Part shown: positions 24,701-36,700 of the stretch, one piece after another
Position numbering within the stretch: position 1 is the first letter of the stretch
How the letters are laid out: each line of letters begins with the position of its first letter
Assembly (NCBI GenBank): GCA_038501625.1
Contig: JAZAYU010000015.1
Span: forward strand, 5,416,991-5,480,990
From: Corbicula japonica
Lineage: Eukaryota > Mollusca > Bivalvia > Venerida > Cyrenidae
Length of the DNA stretch: 64,000 bases
Reading direction: 5' to 3'
Translations under genes and position numbers: made by a program
The notes under the pieces: generated by a model
Told to the model about the DNA's origin: nothing
The model's input: the letters and a program-made list of their open reading frames with translations, nothing else
Database searches by the model: none

Positions 24701-27700
24701 AAATTGTGCATGGTGTTTACATACAGATGACGCTGGTTTGTGATTTCTGGTGTGTTTGATATGTCTCTTGTATTCATTGCTGTGTGATCCGTGTTTTCTG
24801 TGTTGTATGTGTGTTTGATGCTCCGTCCCTGATGCTGTTGTGTCAAATAAGCAGTTCAGGTGGTTTATGAATATTCAGTTGATATAAGATCCGCTTATTT
24901 TTGTAAATAATGCATCTTTGGCTTTTGAGATGATGTAATTAACAGCATCGTATTCAATCTTTAATGGGTTTTTTTTGAAGCCAAAACTGACAATTTCGGT
25001 GTAATGATAAGAATAACTTTGGATATAATTGTGGTCCGGAAAAGTTTACGATTAGTGCAAATTCGATGAAACTGATGAAATGATGAAACTAGTGAGATAC
25101 TCTCAGTGACATGGCAAATGTGAAAGACACTTTGCAGGCAGACTTTTAGTATCGTTGAGTCTGGATTTGAAATGTAGTAAATATTATCGTTTGAATTATG
25201 CATCGCTGAGAAAATGCTGCCAATTTTAATGTCAACGATTTAGAAATTATTATTTTAATGAATAGAATATTTTGGGAAGTTACATTGTTAAATAGTAAGG
25301 ATTATTAAATATTAATGTTTTTTTAGAGATGCTTTATTTCAAGATCACACCGAGTGCTATTGGTGTGTGATACAGTGCTTATATGTGTTGTATTTTACAC
25401 ACGGCCCTCGGTGCCAAAGTTTATGTTGTATGTGTTTAAGAACACGGCCCCCGGTGCCGTTGTTGTGTGGCCCCCGGTGCCAAGTATTTTGTGTTTTATG
25501 TGTTTGAGAACACGGCCCCCGGTGCCGTTGTTGTGTGGCCCCCGGTGCCAAGTATTTTGTGTTTTATGTGTTTGAGAACACGGCCCCCGGTGCCGTTGTT
25601 GTGTGGCCCCCGGTGCCAAGTATTTTATGTTTTATGTGTTTGAGAACACGGCCCCCGGTGCCGTTGTTGTGTGGCCCCCGGTGCCAAGTATTTTGTGTTT
25701 TATGTGTTTGAGAACACGGCCCCCGGTGCCGTTGTTGTGTGGCCCCCGGTGCCAAGTATTTTGTGTTTTATGTGTTTGAGAATACGGCCCCCGGTGCCGT
25801 TGTTGTGTGGCCCCCGGTGCCAAGTATTTTGTGTTTTATGTGTGAGAACACGGCCCCCGTTGCCGTTGTTGTGTGGCCCCCGGTGCCAAGTATTTTGTGT
25901 TTTATGTGTTTGAGAACACGGCCCCCGGTGCCGTTGTTGAGTGGCCCCCGGTGCCAAGTATTAAGTATACGAACTGTTGCTGTTTGTTTGCAGTGTTTGT
26001 TATGTAGTCTGTGCAGTTTTCTTGCTTGTTGAGTAAAATTGTAGCCAGTTCTTGATGTCGTGTTGTATACTAACTGTTGCTGTTTGTTTGCAGTGTCAGT
26101 TATGTAGTCTGTGCAGTTTTCTTGTTTGTTGAGAAAAATTGTAGCCAGTTCTTGTTGTCTTGTATACGAACTGTTGCTGTTTGTTTGCAGTGTCAGTTAT
26201 GTAGCCTGGGCAGTTTTCTTGTTTGTTGAGTAAAATTTTGGCCAGTTCTTGTTGTCGTCTTGTATATGTTAACGTGTCTGGTTTTTACGCACACAGATGC
26301 CGTTGGTTTGTGATTAAGTCTTGTGTTAATTGTGTAATATGTGTTTGATATGTTCCCTGAACTCAATGTTGTTGTTTCTGTGTTTTATTTGTGTTTGATA
26401 CACGTTCTCTGGTGCCGTTGTGTGTCAAATAAGTACATTTGTAGTTAATGTGGTTTTTGAATATTCAGTTTCTTTGAAGATTGATGACACGATCCTGAGA
26501 CCTACTTTGTTGTAGACCAGTTGTTAACAAAACAAGTGCTTAACATTGTTTTTTGACAGTGGCTGAGGTGTCCGTGATGGTTCCAGATTATTTGGTGAAA
26601 TTATAAATGAGTAAATTTGTTTTCATTTTGTTGATAGTATGAAGTACAATCTTTTCAAAGGTTGAAACGACGCATGCAAGTTACAAAAGGTGTGACAATT
26701 TAAGATTTTTATAAATGTAAATGCCTTTCAACTGCAGTTCTCATCAGTTGTCTCTCTTTGTTTGATTCGATATTACCGCTGAATACAACGACCTATTCCT
26801 AGTTTTTGTTTGTGTTTTTTACGTATTTTGAGATAAGGAAATAATTAATTTACTCACGTTAAAGTGAGTAAATAAAATTATTTCCGTTTCGAATAATACG
26901 AACTTGACGGTAATTGTCAGTGTGGAGGGAAAAGGTGCGTGTATCTCGTGCGATTAGGCTATTTAAGTGTTGGTTTTATCTGTGTACACCATTCGAGGCG
27001 TTTCTATTCAGCGGTAAACATGTCGGCACCCGCCCACCCGCCCTATAGGTTGTTAATATTACTTTTGGATGGTTGTCGAAGTTTAACAGAACTTTCAGAG
27101 TATAAATTGAAAAATGGGTGTAAATAAAGTGTTTATTTTTGTTTCAGGTGTTTCGAGTTTTGCTGTTTTCTCTTAGTCATAAACAATATATTTATTTATC
27201 ATGTAAGAAATATGGATATTTTAAGGCCATTCACTAGTTTCAGGTTCGAGTGGTACTATTAGACGAAGCTTTATCCAGATGTGTTGAAAGTTTTCCGTTC
27301 GTCTTCTGGACTGCTAAATAGCCAGAACTACGGATGTCAGCTTTTCATTCGGACGGTTCGCACACTACAGGCCCACTGATTTCTACCTCTTTGGACAGTT
27401 TTTGAGCAACTTGAACTTGGACTTTACAGACATTTGAAAATTTTAATGTATATTACCGCTGAATACAACGACCTATTCCTAGTTTTTGTTTGTGTTTTTT
27501 ACGTATTTTGAGATAAGGAAATAATTAATTTACTCACGTTAAAGTGAGTAAAATTTGTTTTGAAACACATTTCTCCTGTCCAAATCCCCAGCCAAAGTTT
27601 GCGGAATATATTTATTTCACTAGGTATTTCTCCAAACCGACGATACTGTTGCAGCATAATCATGATCCCCTCCGGCTGTACATTTTCCATGCTAACGGTG

Positions 27701-30700
27701 GAAATGTGGCTGGAATTATATGGAAATTCATGGAAAACCACAGAAAAAGTGCGGAAAATACATTGGTTTCCGCGAATAATCATATAAATCGGAAAACATT
27801 TTACAGCCCCAGTGCGGAAAGTCATGGAATCAGGGCTGGAAATCCCGGAAACCTTAGGCCAGAACTCCACGAAGTCCCGGAATTCTATACTTAGTAATAT
27901 TTTTAGTAGTTTTCATGCTGGAATACGCTGGAAAAGACTTTGAAAAATTTGTGAATGTACATCATTAGTATAGCTTTATGTTGTAGAAAGGTAAATGACC
28001 TGTTGACCATTTCACCCTGGAAGATGCAATCTGGGATTACATAATTTCCAGAAATGTAAGAAGATGTTGCCATGGATACATTGCATGCACCAATATAATC
28101 CAAGCTTTATTTGAAAACTTGAGGAAGGATTTCATACATTACAGTATCAGCAATGCTTTGACCAGGATTATAAAGTTAGTAAAACGGGAATTTTGAGAGT
28201 AAATTTGACTAGTTTTGACTTTTCACTGGATTAAAAGTGTTTTATGGACTATTTAATAATAAACAATTCACTTGTTAAACTAACTGAAAAAGATGAGAAT
28301 TACATTAAATATGCAATGAATAAACTGTGTTAACTTGTTAACTTTATGCAGCATTTGAATAATTTGTGTTCATTTATCATTGTGTTTATATACACAAGTC
28401 AAAAGAAACTACAATACAGGTATAATTTAATCAGTTACATCATTGATACGGCCAAAAATGTAGATCAAGATCAGCCAGCTCATCTGTGCCATCAGATTAG
28501 GATCTGCACATTTCACTTTATCAACCTTTGTGATTCATTTGATTATTTCTGACCAAAAAGTAAACAGAGCAGATCGTAATCAAAGGATGCAGATGTGCCA
28601 ACTGATCTGGATCTAAACTGGTTGCACATGCAATAGAACGTGTACAGATAGAATAAAGGGATAGTATTTCAAAATCTTCCCTGACAGGAAATATACCACT
28701 AGTATAGAATTGAAGTATACCATTAGTAAAATGAGAGTATACAATTGTTATAGCAAAATTGGACTATAGTAAATTAGACAGTTACCGTATATTCCCTATT
28801 AAACGCCCCTCCCCTAATAAACGCCCCCCCAGTCTTTTTTCAAAAGTAAACGAGTGACTTACAATGACATGACAATCTTTAATCTCTCAGTATTAATCCA
28901 AATGAATACATTTCATCATTTCAGTGTGAAAAATTTCATTTCAGGTTAAGTTTTTAAAAAATAAGTTATAGGAAAATGACAAAATTGTCTCCTACGGTTA
29001 TTTATTAAAAAATAACACAGTTATTGAAAACTACATTTTGTCAATAGTTGGTCTCTATTAAACGTCCCCCCTTTGCAAAATGTAATGCCCCCGGGGGCGT
29101 TTAATAGGGAATATACAGTATTTTTAATTACTAGCATATTTCTTAGCTTTCCAGAATATTCCGCATAAAACCATGGAATCGGCGGAAAAAAGTAATGGTA
29201 TTCTGGAAAAAAAGGCCAGAAGAAAAAGAAGCACATTTTCCGTGGGGTAAAAAATAGGCCGGAAAGTGCTGAACTTTTCCGTGTATTTCCATGCTTTTTC
29301 CAGCCTATGGCAGAAAACAGGCGGGAATATAGTGATTGAATTCTCCGGGTATTTCCCTGCTTTTTTTCCATAGTACATGTATCTTCCAGCCTCATAGCGG
29401 AAAATCAGTACGAATACTGAGTGACAGGCCTTATATTTTCTGTGAAGTTGACAGTCATGGAAATTCATGGAACTTTTGCACCCGGGTCAGGCCCAGACCC
29501 CTTGCTTTACAAAAACATTTTAACTTATATATCAAAAATTGGAAACAGATACTGTATATCTAAAATAATTAAGTTAATGAATAAATAAAGAATGCATATT
29601 AATCTTAAATACAAATAAATATAAGCTGTATTTATTGCATATGAACATTAATTTCTCATTCTAAATAATTCCAACACTACACAACTAAACTTGATACAAT
29701 AGTTACAATAACTTCTTGGTTTTATGTCGCGAATCGCAAGTCGCGAAAAAATCTCCCTCATTGGGATTTGAAAAAGTTGGCAGGTCTGACTGTAATAAGC
29801 ATATTAAATCATTTATAGTATAATTTCTTTATTTATTACACACTATTTTCAGAATGATGTGCTCCCAGAAAACATGTAAACATAATTATATCAGTTCTGT
29901 CAAAACTAGATAAATAAATGTGTAAATAAACATTTTTTATGTGTGAAAGTTAAAGCACATGCTGACACTAAAATAATTGCAGCATATTTTAGGTAAGAAA
30001 TCTTGTAAATTATCAAATTATCAAACAAACAAAATTAAGATTAATGAATTAATATGATTAATAAATTTTTTCACAACACATAAATAGATTAACCGGAACT
30101 GGTTGACAAACTGAACAGGAAATTAAACTTGCACAACATAAAATATCACCATACTACTTGCTAACCTACCAGTCAGGACAACAGTAGAAGCCTTAAGAAA
30201 ATATAAAGGATGCACAAACTTCTAGTTCAAAATTAAGGATGATAATCATCTTTTACTAAAAATAATTTTAAAGTTTATATCAGTTAGGATTTTTCAGTGT
30301 CAAAATTTAGAATTTAAACCAGTCAAAATTTAGATTGTGTATTAAAGTCTTATCATTTTAATAGGTTGTGGTATGTAAACAGTGATGATATCTAAAATGC
30401 AACAAGGTTAAAATTTGGATCTAAGTCCAATTAGTTGCTGTATTATCTGTTTCAGTTTTCTACATTTCTCTGTAAGTAACATAAAATGCTAAATCAACAT
30501 GGTAATTCATATTAATCTAACAAATAAAATTTTTAACAGCAAGGTTTTCCTGAGGTTTTCTCAGATATCCAAGCAACCAGAATGAAATAAGTTTTTGACA
30601 ATTTTTTACCTTACCGTCAAGCTGGGGTTATCAGATTCATATTCGAAAGTTGCAGGTTTATTAATAATAATAACGGTGTCAAATCCAGATATCTATGGGG

Positions 30701-33700
30701 TGGGTCCTATACAGCGGAATACCGGTTATTGAGCTATATGGTATCTTGATAAGAGTATTTGTTATTTTAAATGAAACCTACTTAAAACCATGCAATTTGA
30801 ACATTAACTCATATCTTTTTCTTCCTTACAAATAGATGAAAAGGGAACTTTGAAATAGATGGAACACGACAAATATGAAAATATTGCAGGCTCTGTTTGA
30901 TTTAGCCTGTTCATGGAGTGTAATGGAAATGCATATTACTGCCCACCCTGCCTAGCCCTGGGTTGAGCGCAACTCAATATTTACACCAATAAACAGAACA
31001 ATTTTGACCATCCCAAATAATGGTATGCATATGGCGGTGGAACCTTCAATTCCGTATTTTCCGATTAACACCATTCCATGTTCAGCGGCGTATGGTCCCC
31101 AGATAAAAGAATGGGTTTGCCCTAAATGAGAAAACAATGGGCAAAACTAAATTAAATAGAATTTTGACAGGAGATCTTAGAATATAAATCCTGCATATTC
31201 AACATTCTTTTATCTGGGGACCTTACGCTGCTGAACATGGAATGGTATAAATCTGAAAATACCGCATTGAAGGTTTCATGTCCACCACCATATGCATACC
31301 ATCGTTTGGGATGGTCAAAATTGTACTGTTTATCTATGTAAAAATAGTGAGTTGCGCTTTCAAATTTCCCTTTTCATCTATTTGTAAGGAAGAAAAAAGA
31401 TCACTGTATATAAACTGATTAAAAGTTCTATTCACAATCATTTTAAGAACGTGCGCGCGTGCTAGGACGAAAAAGTTAAATGTAAACTACTAGTTCTAGT
31501 ACTACTAAAAAGTAAATAATGTAATGAACACATATCAAGATGTAGAATAATATGCAAGTGTATGTGCTAGGTAATGAAATATTCTGCCATATTGTTCCCT
31601 CACTTACTTTTCCGCAAAAAACAAATATGTTGGACCGCCTGATTTCTATAGTGCGCTAGAACTTTGTGTATCTAAATCCAATTGAAAATATGTGGTCTGA
31701 TCTTGGAAGAGGCGTACAAAACAGGAGGGACCAACCATGCAATCTTTGCCAATATGGAAATGCGCTTCTTCAGGAATTAGCTTAAGATTCCCCAAAAGAG
31801 TCATCCAGAACTTTATGAGCTCAATGAGATCAATGTTTCTTGCAGTTATACACGCTGTTGGTGGTCATTCTCTTTATTCACTGATGTGAGTTTGTATTCT
31901 GTGGGTGCCTGTACTCTAAATGATTGTGAGCAGTCAGCTGTCTGTTATTTTGAAAAATATTTAACTAATAAATCAGTTAGTATTTATTGCATGTTTCATT
32001 GAAAGTTTTAGTTCAATTATCTAGCCAGTAACGCCTTGGTACAAAGGTGTATACTTAGAAAAGTTGCTATGTGTACTTTATTACAGAACTCACCTGTGGA
32101 TGAGTAATGAGTGCTGATACCACTAAACTTACTTTGATCTAGCAGGAGCTACACATAGTGGGTGCTCATCTGGTAGTGTACCTTTACCCATTGGGGTAGG
32201 TAAGAATGGCAGCTTACAGCCTTCTACTAGAGATCTCAGTTCATCCTCGCACTGGGCATATCCAGCTCCTACAACATACAACAGACTGTGCATATAAACT
32301 GACCTCTCAACAAGGTAAATCTGTGAGCTAATCAGCTAACAAGTGATACCCCCGCTGTGAGAAATATGACTTTCAAAATATAATTTGCATAAGTGTAAAG
32401 GGTGTAAATTTCCCCAAACAGTTTACCCATACATAAAATATAAATATATAAAATATCAGTCTGCTGCATGTTATAGTTGCTTAGAAAACTGCTATGGAAA
32501 TGGTGCATGTATGTCAAGTGTGTGTAAAAATCTAAGTATTCAGTAAACTGGAAGTACTTATGAGCAAGGAGAATAAAATCATTTTACACCATATGGTACT
32601 GTAGGATAAAAAAATAAGCAAAATATCAGGCTGCTGCATGTTATAGACGAAAGAATGGACAAGGGTAGAACAGTATACCCACCTCTTCTTCAAAGCGGCA
32701 GTATAAATATTCAAGAACAACAAAAATGTATGTGAACATTGAATTCTATGGGCTACATTTTTTCTATTAAAGATGGAATAAGATTCATATAGCAGTAAAA
32801 GATACATATAGCAGTAACTATTTTTAAACAAGCAAATGAAATTAAAACAAAGCAGTTGGTACGACAGCATATCCTCCGCCTCATGCGGGAATGTTGGAAA
32901 GGGTATGGTTGCTTAATTGCAAATTAACAAATATATCTGTGCAACCATAAACACTGATAAATCATCTGGCGAGCTGCAGCAACATTTCCTCCGGTTCTGC
33001 GTCTTGTTTCTAGAGCGTGAACATTTTCTTCTGATTTGTTGACACCACACATGTTCTCCAAATCATCCAACTTTTATGAAATTCCTTCCAGGCTTTTTTG
33101 AAGTTATGTAGCATACATACACAAAATACATCTCAATGCAGTGAACATTTGACCAAAGATTCATTAAATTCCATCCAGGGGTTTATGGAAGGGACACACA
33201 TTATATGACTCTAACCTTTGACCAACACCTGTGATCTGGACCTTGAGCCAGCATAGTTGAAACACAGATTCTCCACACTGTCTCAATGAGAGAAACATTT
33301 GACCAAAGTTCCATGATTCCTTACAGCAGTTTGGAAGTTATTGAGCAAATAAAAAAATACATGGTTTGAACCAACTGTTCAAAATAACTTTATAATCCAT
33401 ATTTAAATCAGGAAACATAAATTTTCGTTTACAGAGAACATATCCACTACCGATGACTTTGTGAGTTTTGTTTTTACCCCTACCTTCATTAATTGTCAGT
33501 CGTTTCTAAACGGATGTAAGGATTTTGATAATTATAATTATAATCATAAAAAGAAGTTAAAATGATGAATCTACCGTATATTCCCTATTAAACGCCCCTC
33601 CCCTAATAAACGCCCCCCAAGTCTTTTTTTCAAAAGTAGACAAGTGAATTACCATGACATTAATGTAGGTGGTGACATGTTTGCGTGAAATAAAATGGTT

Positions 33701-36700
33701 ATTTTACTGTCTATTTTAATTGTTTATTAAAGTTTTTCTCTTCTTCGTAATATTTTACCCTAGCACAAAATGTAATACTTAAATCGGCGCCGATTTTTTT
33801 CATTCCCGCCGATTTTTCTTATGTCGGCACCGATTTTATTTTACTGTCTTTATTGTTTTTTTAAAGATTATCTTTACTTTGTAATATTTTACTTCGACAC
33901 AAATACGGTAGTTCAGATCGGCGCCGAATTTTCTTACGTTTGCGCCGATTTTTCTCATTCACGCCGATTTGTTTTACTGTCTATTGTTTATTTAAGATTT
34001 TCTTTACTTTGTAATATTTTATTTCAACACAAAAAGGCCAGATCGGCGCCGAATTTTCTTACGTTCGCGCCGATTTTTCTCATTCGCGCCGATTTGTTTT
34101 ACTGTCTATTGTTTATTTAAGATTTTCTTTACTTTGTAATATTTTATTTCAACACAAAAAGGCCAGATCGGCGCCAAATTTTACATTCGCGCTGATTTTT
34201 GATGCGCGTTATACATCCGATTTTTATCAAAATTATGGGTGCGCGTTATACGTCAATGCGCGTTATGCACAACGGAATACGATAACACAATTATTAAAAA
34301 CTACATTTTGTCAATAATTGGTCTTTATTAAACGCCCTCCTTTTGCAAAATGTAACGCCCCCGGGGGCGTTTAATAGGGAATATACGGTAAATATGTTTC
34401 AAGTTTGAAAAGCATACTCCAATCCATGATGAGAAAGTTAGTAAATATGATCGGTGTAGTTAGAACATTGGTTAAGTGTATAAGCTATCAGAAACACAAC
34501 CAATGATATATCAGCTATCAGAACAAAACCAGTAATATATCAGCTTCCAGAACAAAACCAGTGATATATCAACTTCCAGAACAAAACCAGTAATATATCA
34601 GCTTTCAGAATACAACCAGTGATATATCAGCTTTCAGAACACAACCAGTAATATATCAGCTTTCAGAACACAACCAGTAATATATCAGCTTTCAGAACAC
34701 AACCAGTGATATATCAGCTTTCAGAACACAACCTGTGATATATCAGCTTTCAGAACACAACAAGTGATATATCAGCTTTGAGAACACAACCAGTGATATA
34801 TCAGCTTTCAGAACACAACCAGTGATATATCAGCTTTCAGAACACAACCCGTGATATATCAGCTTTCAGAACACAACCAGTGATATATCAGCTTTCAGAA
34901 CACAACCAGTGATATTTTTGCTGTCAGAATACAGAATAAGTAAGTTTTGTCTGACAGTCTACTGGTCGACCAAGCTAAATTGGCAATGTTTACAATTATT
35001 TTAGAGTGTAAACACAGGTTTATGCAAATTTACCCATTAAAAGTACTATTTTACCTATGTATATCACATCGCCTCAATAGCACAAGGTTTACTTGCCAGC
35101 TGGCATTGGCATAACATTTTTTCGACACAGGTTCAATTCACATTAAAACACGCCTTTTAGAAATATATTTTAGATTTGTATTTGTTAAGTTTTATTGCAG
35201 TTATTTTAAAGTATTGTGCTTCTTTTTTTTTTACCGCAGAAATAATTATTGTGAAAAAAGTAAAAAAATATTTTCCAGCGCCGACTGTCTTCCTCAAAAT
35301 CTCTATAATTCAAAACAAAATTGAATACATGTCCATCAAACCATATATCCAGACATTGTTCAAACCGTATATTTTTTTCCGAAGTTAAAACCTTCATCAA
35401 GGAATAATATTTAAACAATGGCAATAACATGACATCGTTAATATGGCGCAACAAGTTCACCTTAATGTTGCAACAAAATAGTGAAAATAGTTTTGGTATT
35501 TTATATAAATATATAAATTATATATTACTATATTATGTGCAGATGGTATGTGCAGATTAAAATTTTGACCATTATGTGCGATTGTAAATGTGCAAAATTA
35601 ATCTCAGCAAAAACTACAATCATCACATGATAAGTGTATACAGATCAGTATTTTAATTAAGACGTGGCATTCATATGCACATTTGCAGAGATATATAATG
35701 TATTTTATCACTGTAAATTCAATGGAACAAGGCAGTCGGAACGACAGCAATATCTCCCGCCGCAGATGTGAATGTGGGAAAGGTTATGGATGGTTAAGAC
35801 CAAATTAAACAATAGCTCTGGGCAATGGGCAGGCAGGTGGAAGCCAATTCAAATGCAAGGGTATGTCGTGTTCAGATAATTTCAGGGTATTGGCCTGCTC
35901 AAACACCAGAGGCGGCCTTGACCTTGAGCCAGCCAGGTTGGAACATGGGTTCTGCACATCAGGTTCATGAACTGAACCTTTCATGATATTCATTCCAGGG
36001 GTTCAGAAGATATGAACTGGACACTAAATGCGTGGTTCAAATCTTCAAACACCACTGGTGATCTTGACATTGAGCCGGCCATGTTGGAACATGGGTTCTG
36101 CACGTCATCTTGATGGGGAGAACATTTGACTAAAGTTTCATGAAATTCGTTCTAGGGGTTAAAAAGTTATAGCCCGGACACACAGCATGCAACTTTCATG
36201 AAATTCCTTCAAGGCTTTTCAAAAAAAAACATTGGTGACCTTGACATTGAGGCGTCCATGTTGGAACATGGGTTCTGCACGTCGTCTTCATGGGGAGAAT
36301 GTTTGACTAAAGTTTCATGAATTCCTTCTAAGGGTTGAAAAGTTATGAACCGGACACGAAATATGCTCAAACACCACAGGCGGCCTTGACATTGAGCCAG
36401 CCAGGTTGGAACATGGGTTCAGCACATCATGTTCATGAACGGAACATTTCACTTAAGTATCATGATATTCATTCCAGGGGTTCAGAGACCTCCAATTAAC
36501 TTGCCAGTTGTGTACATACACTGTATACAGCTGAGACCTCTCTTAAATTTAGTCTTGACATTTTGAGAATGTGCTACAAATTTGTTGTTGTTTTACATAC
36601 AAACAGTGAATAAAATATTCAGAAAAGTCTGATTTTCAAAGTGCTAGAAAGTAAGAAAGTTTATTTGGTCAGTATCCATAGAAAAATGACAAAATTTACC

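Larger units (their letters stand above)
21953..26874 (+). mobile_element. Long copy of a head-to-tail element pair
   Basis: It begins AAATTATTTCCG and ends in the palindrome TTTACTCAC-GTTAAA-GTGAGTAAA at 26849-26872. Its first 154 bp (21953-22106) match 26875-27028 with one difference. Its last 102 bp (26771-26872) match 27451-27552 exactly as read. The second copy therefore starts where this one ends. The 4.9-kb interior is non-coding and full of tandem duplications. The structure fits a rolling-circle element better than an LTR element. Confidence 0.65.
21224..29788. mobile_element. 8.6-kb hAT-type element with perfect 8-bp TSD ACTGTAAT
   Basis: The left end is CAGACCTGCCAACTCTC; the right end reads, reversed, CAGACCTGCCAACTTTTTC. 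ACTGTAAT flanks both (21216-21223 and 29789-29796). An 8-bp duplication plus a CAG... terminal repeat fits the hAT superfamily. No transposase frame is visible. The interior is occupied by a head-to-tail element pair (21953-27552) and MITEs. 'GGAAA/TTTCC'-rich repeats at 27555-27890 and 29130-29480 resemble each other. It sits in the intron between the exons at 32133 and 19953. Confidence 0.85.

Noticed and set aside
25070..25100. Possible hammerhead ribozyme core (CTGATGAAATGATGAAAC)
   Set aside because: The stem II position cannot pair and no flanking stems I/III were found. CTGATGAG near 43148 also lacks the GAAA half.
25354..26032. Several overlapping ORFs with repeated APGA/PPVP or RGPHNNGT peptides
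   Set aside because: Direct translation of the 68-bp minisatellite; open in several frames on both strands.
21953..27028. Reading the repeated 154-bp block as LTRs of a retrotransposon
   Set aside because: The 102-bp end block precedes the second copy and follows it again, giving start-end|start-end order. No primer site, polypurine tract, TG...CA ends or gag/pol.
34482..34928. CRISPR-like 29-bp repeats
   Set aside because: Units are contiguous with no unique spacers: a plain minisatellite.
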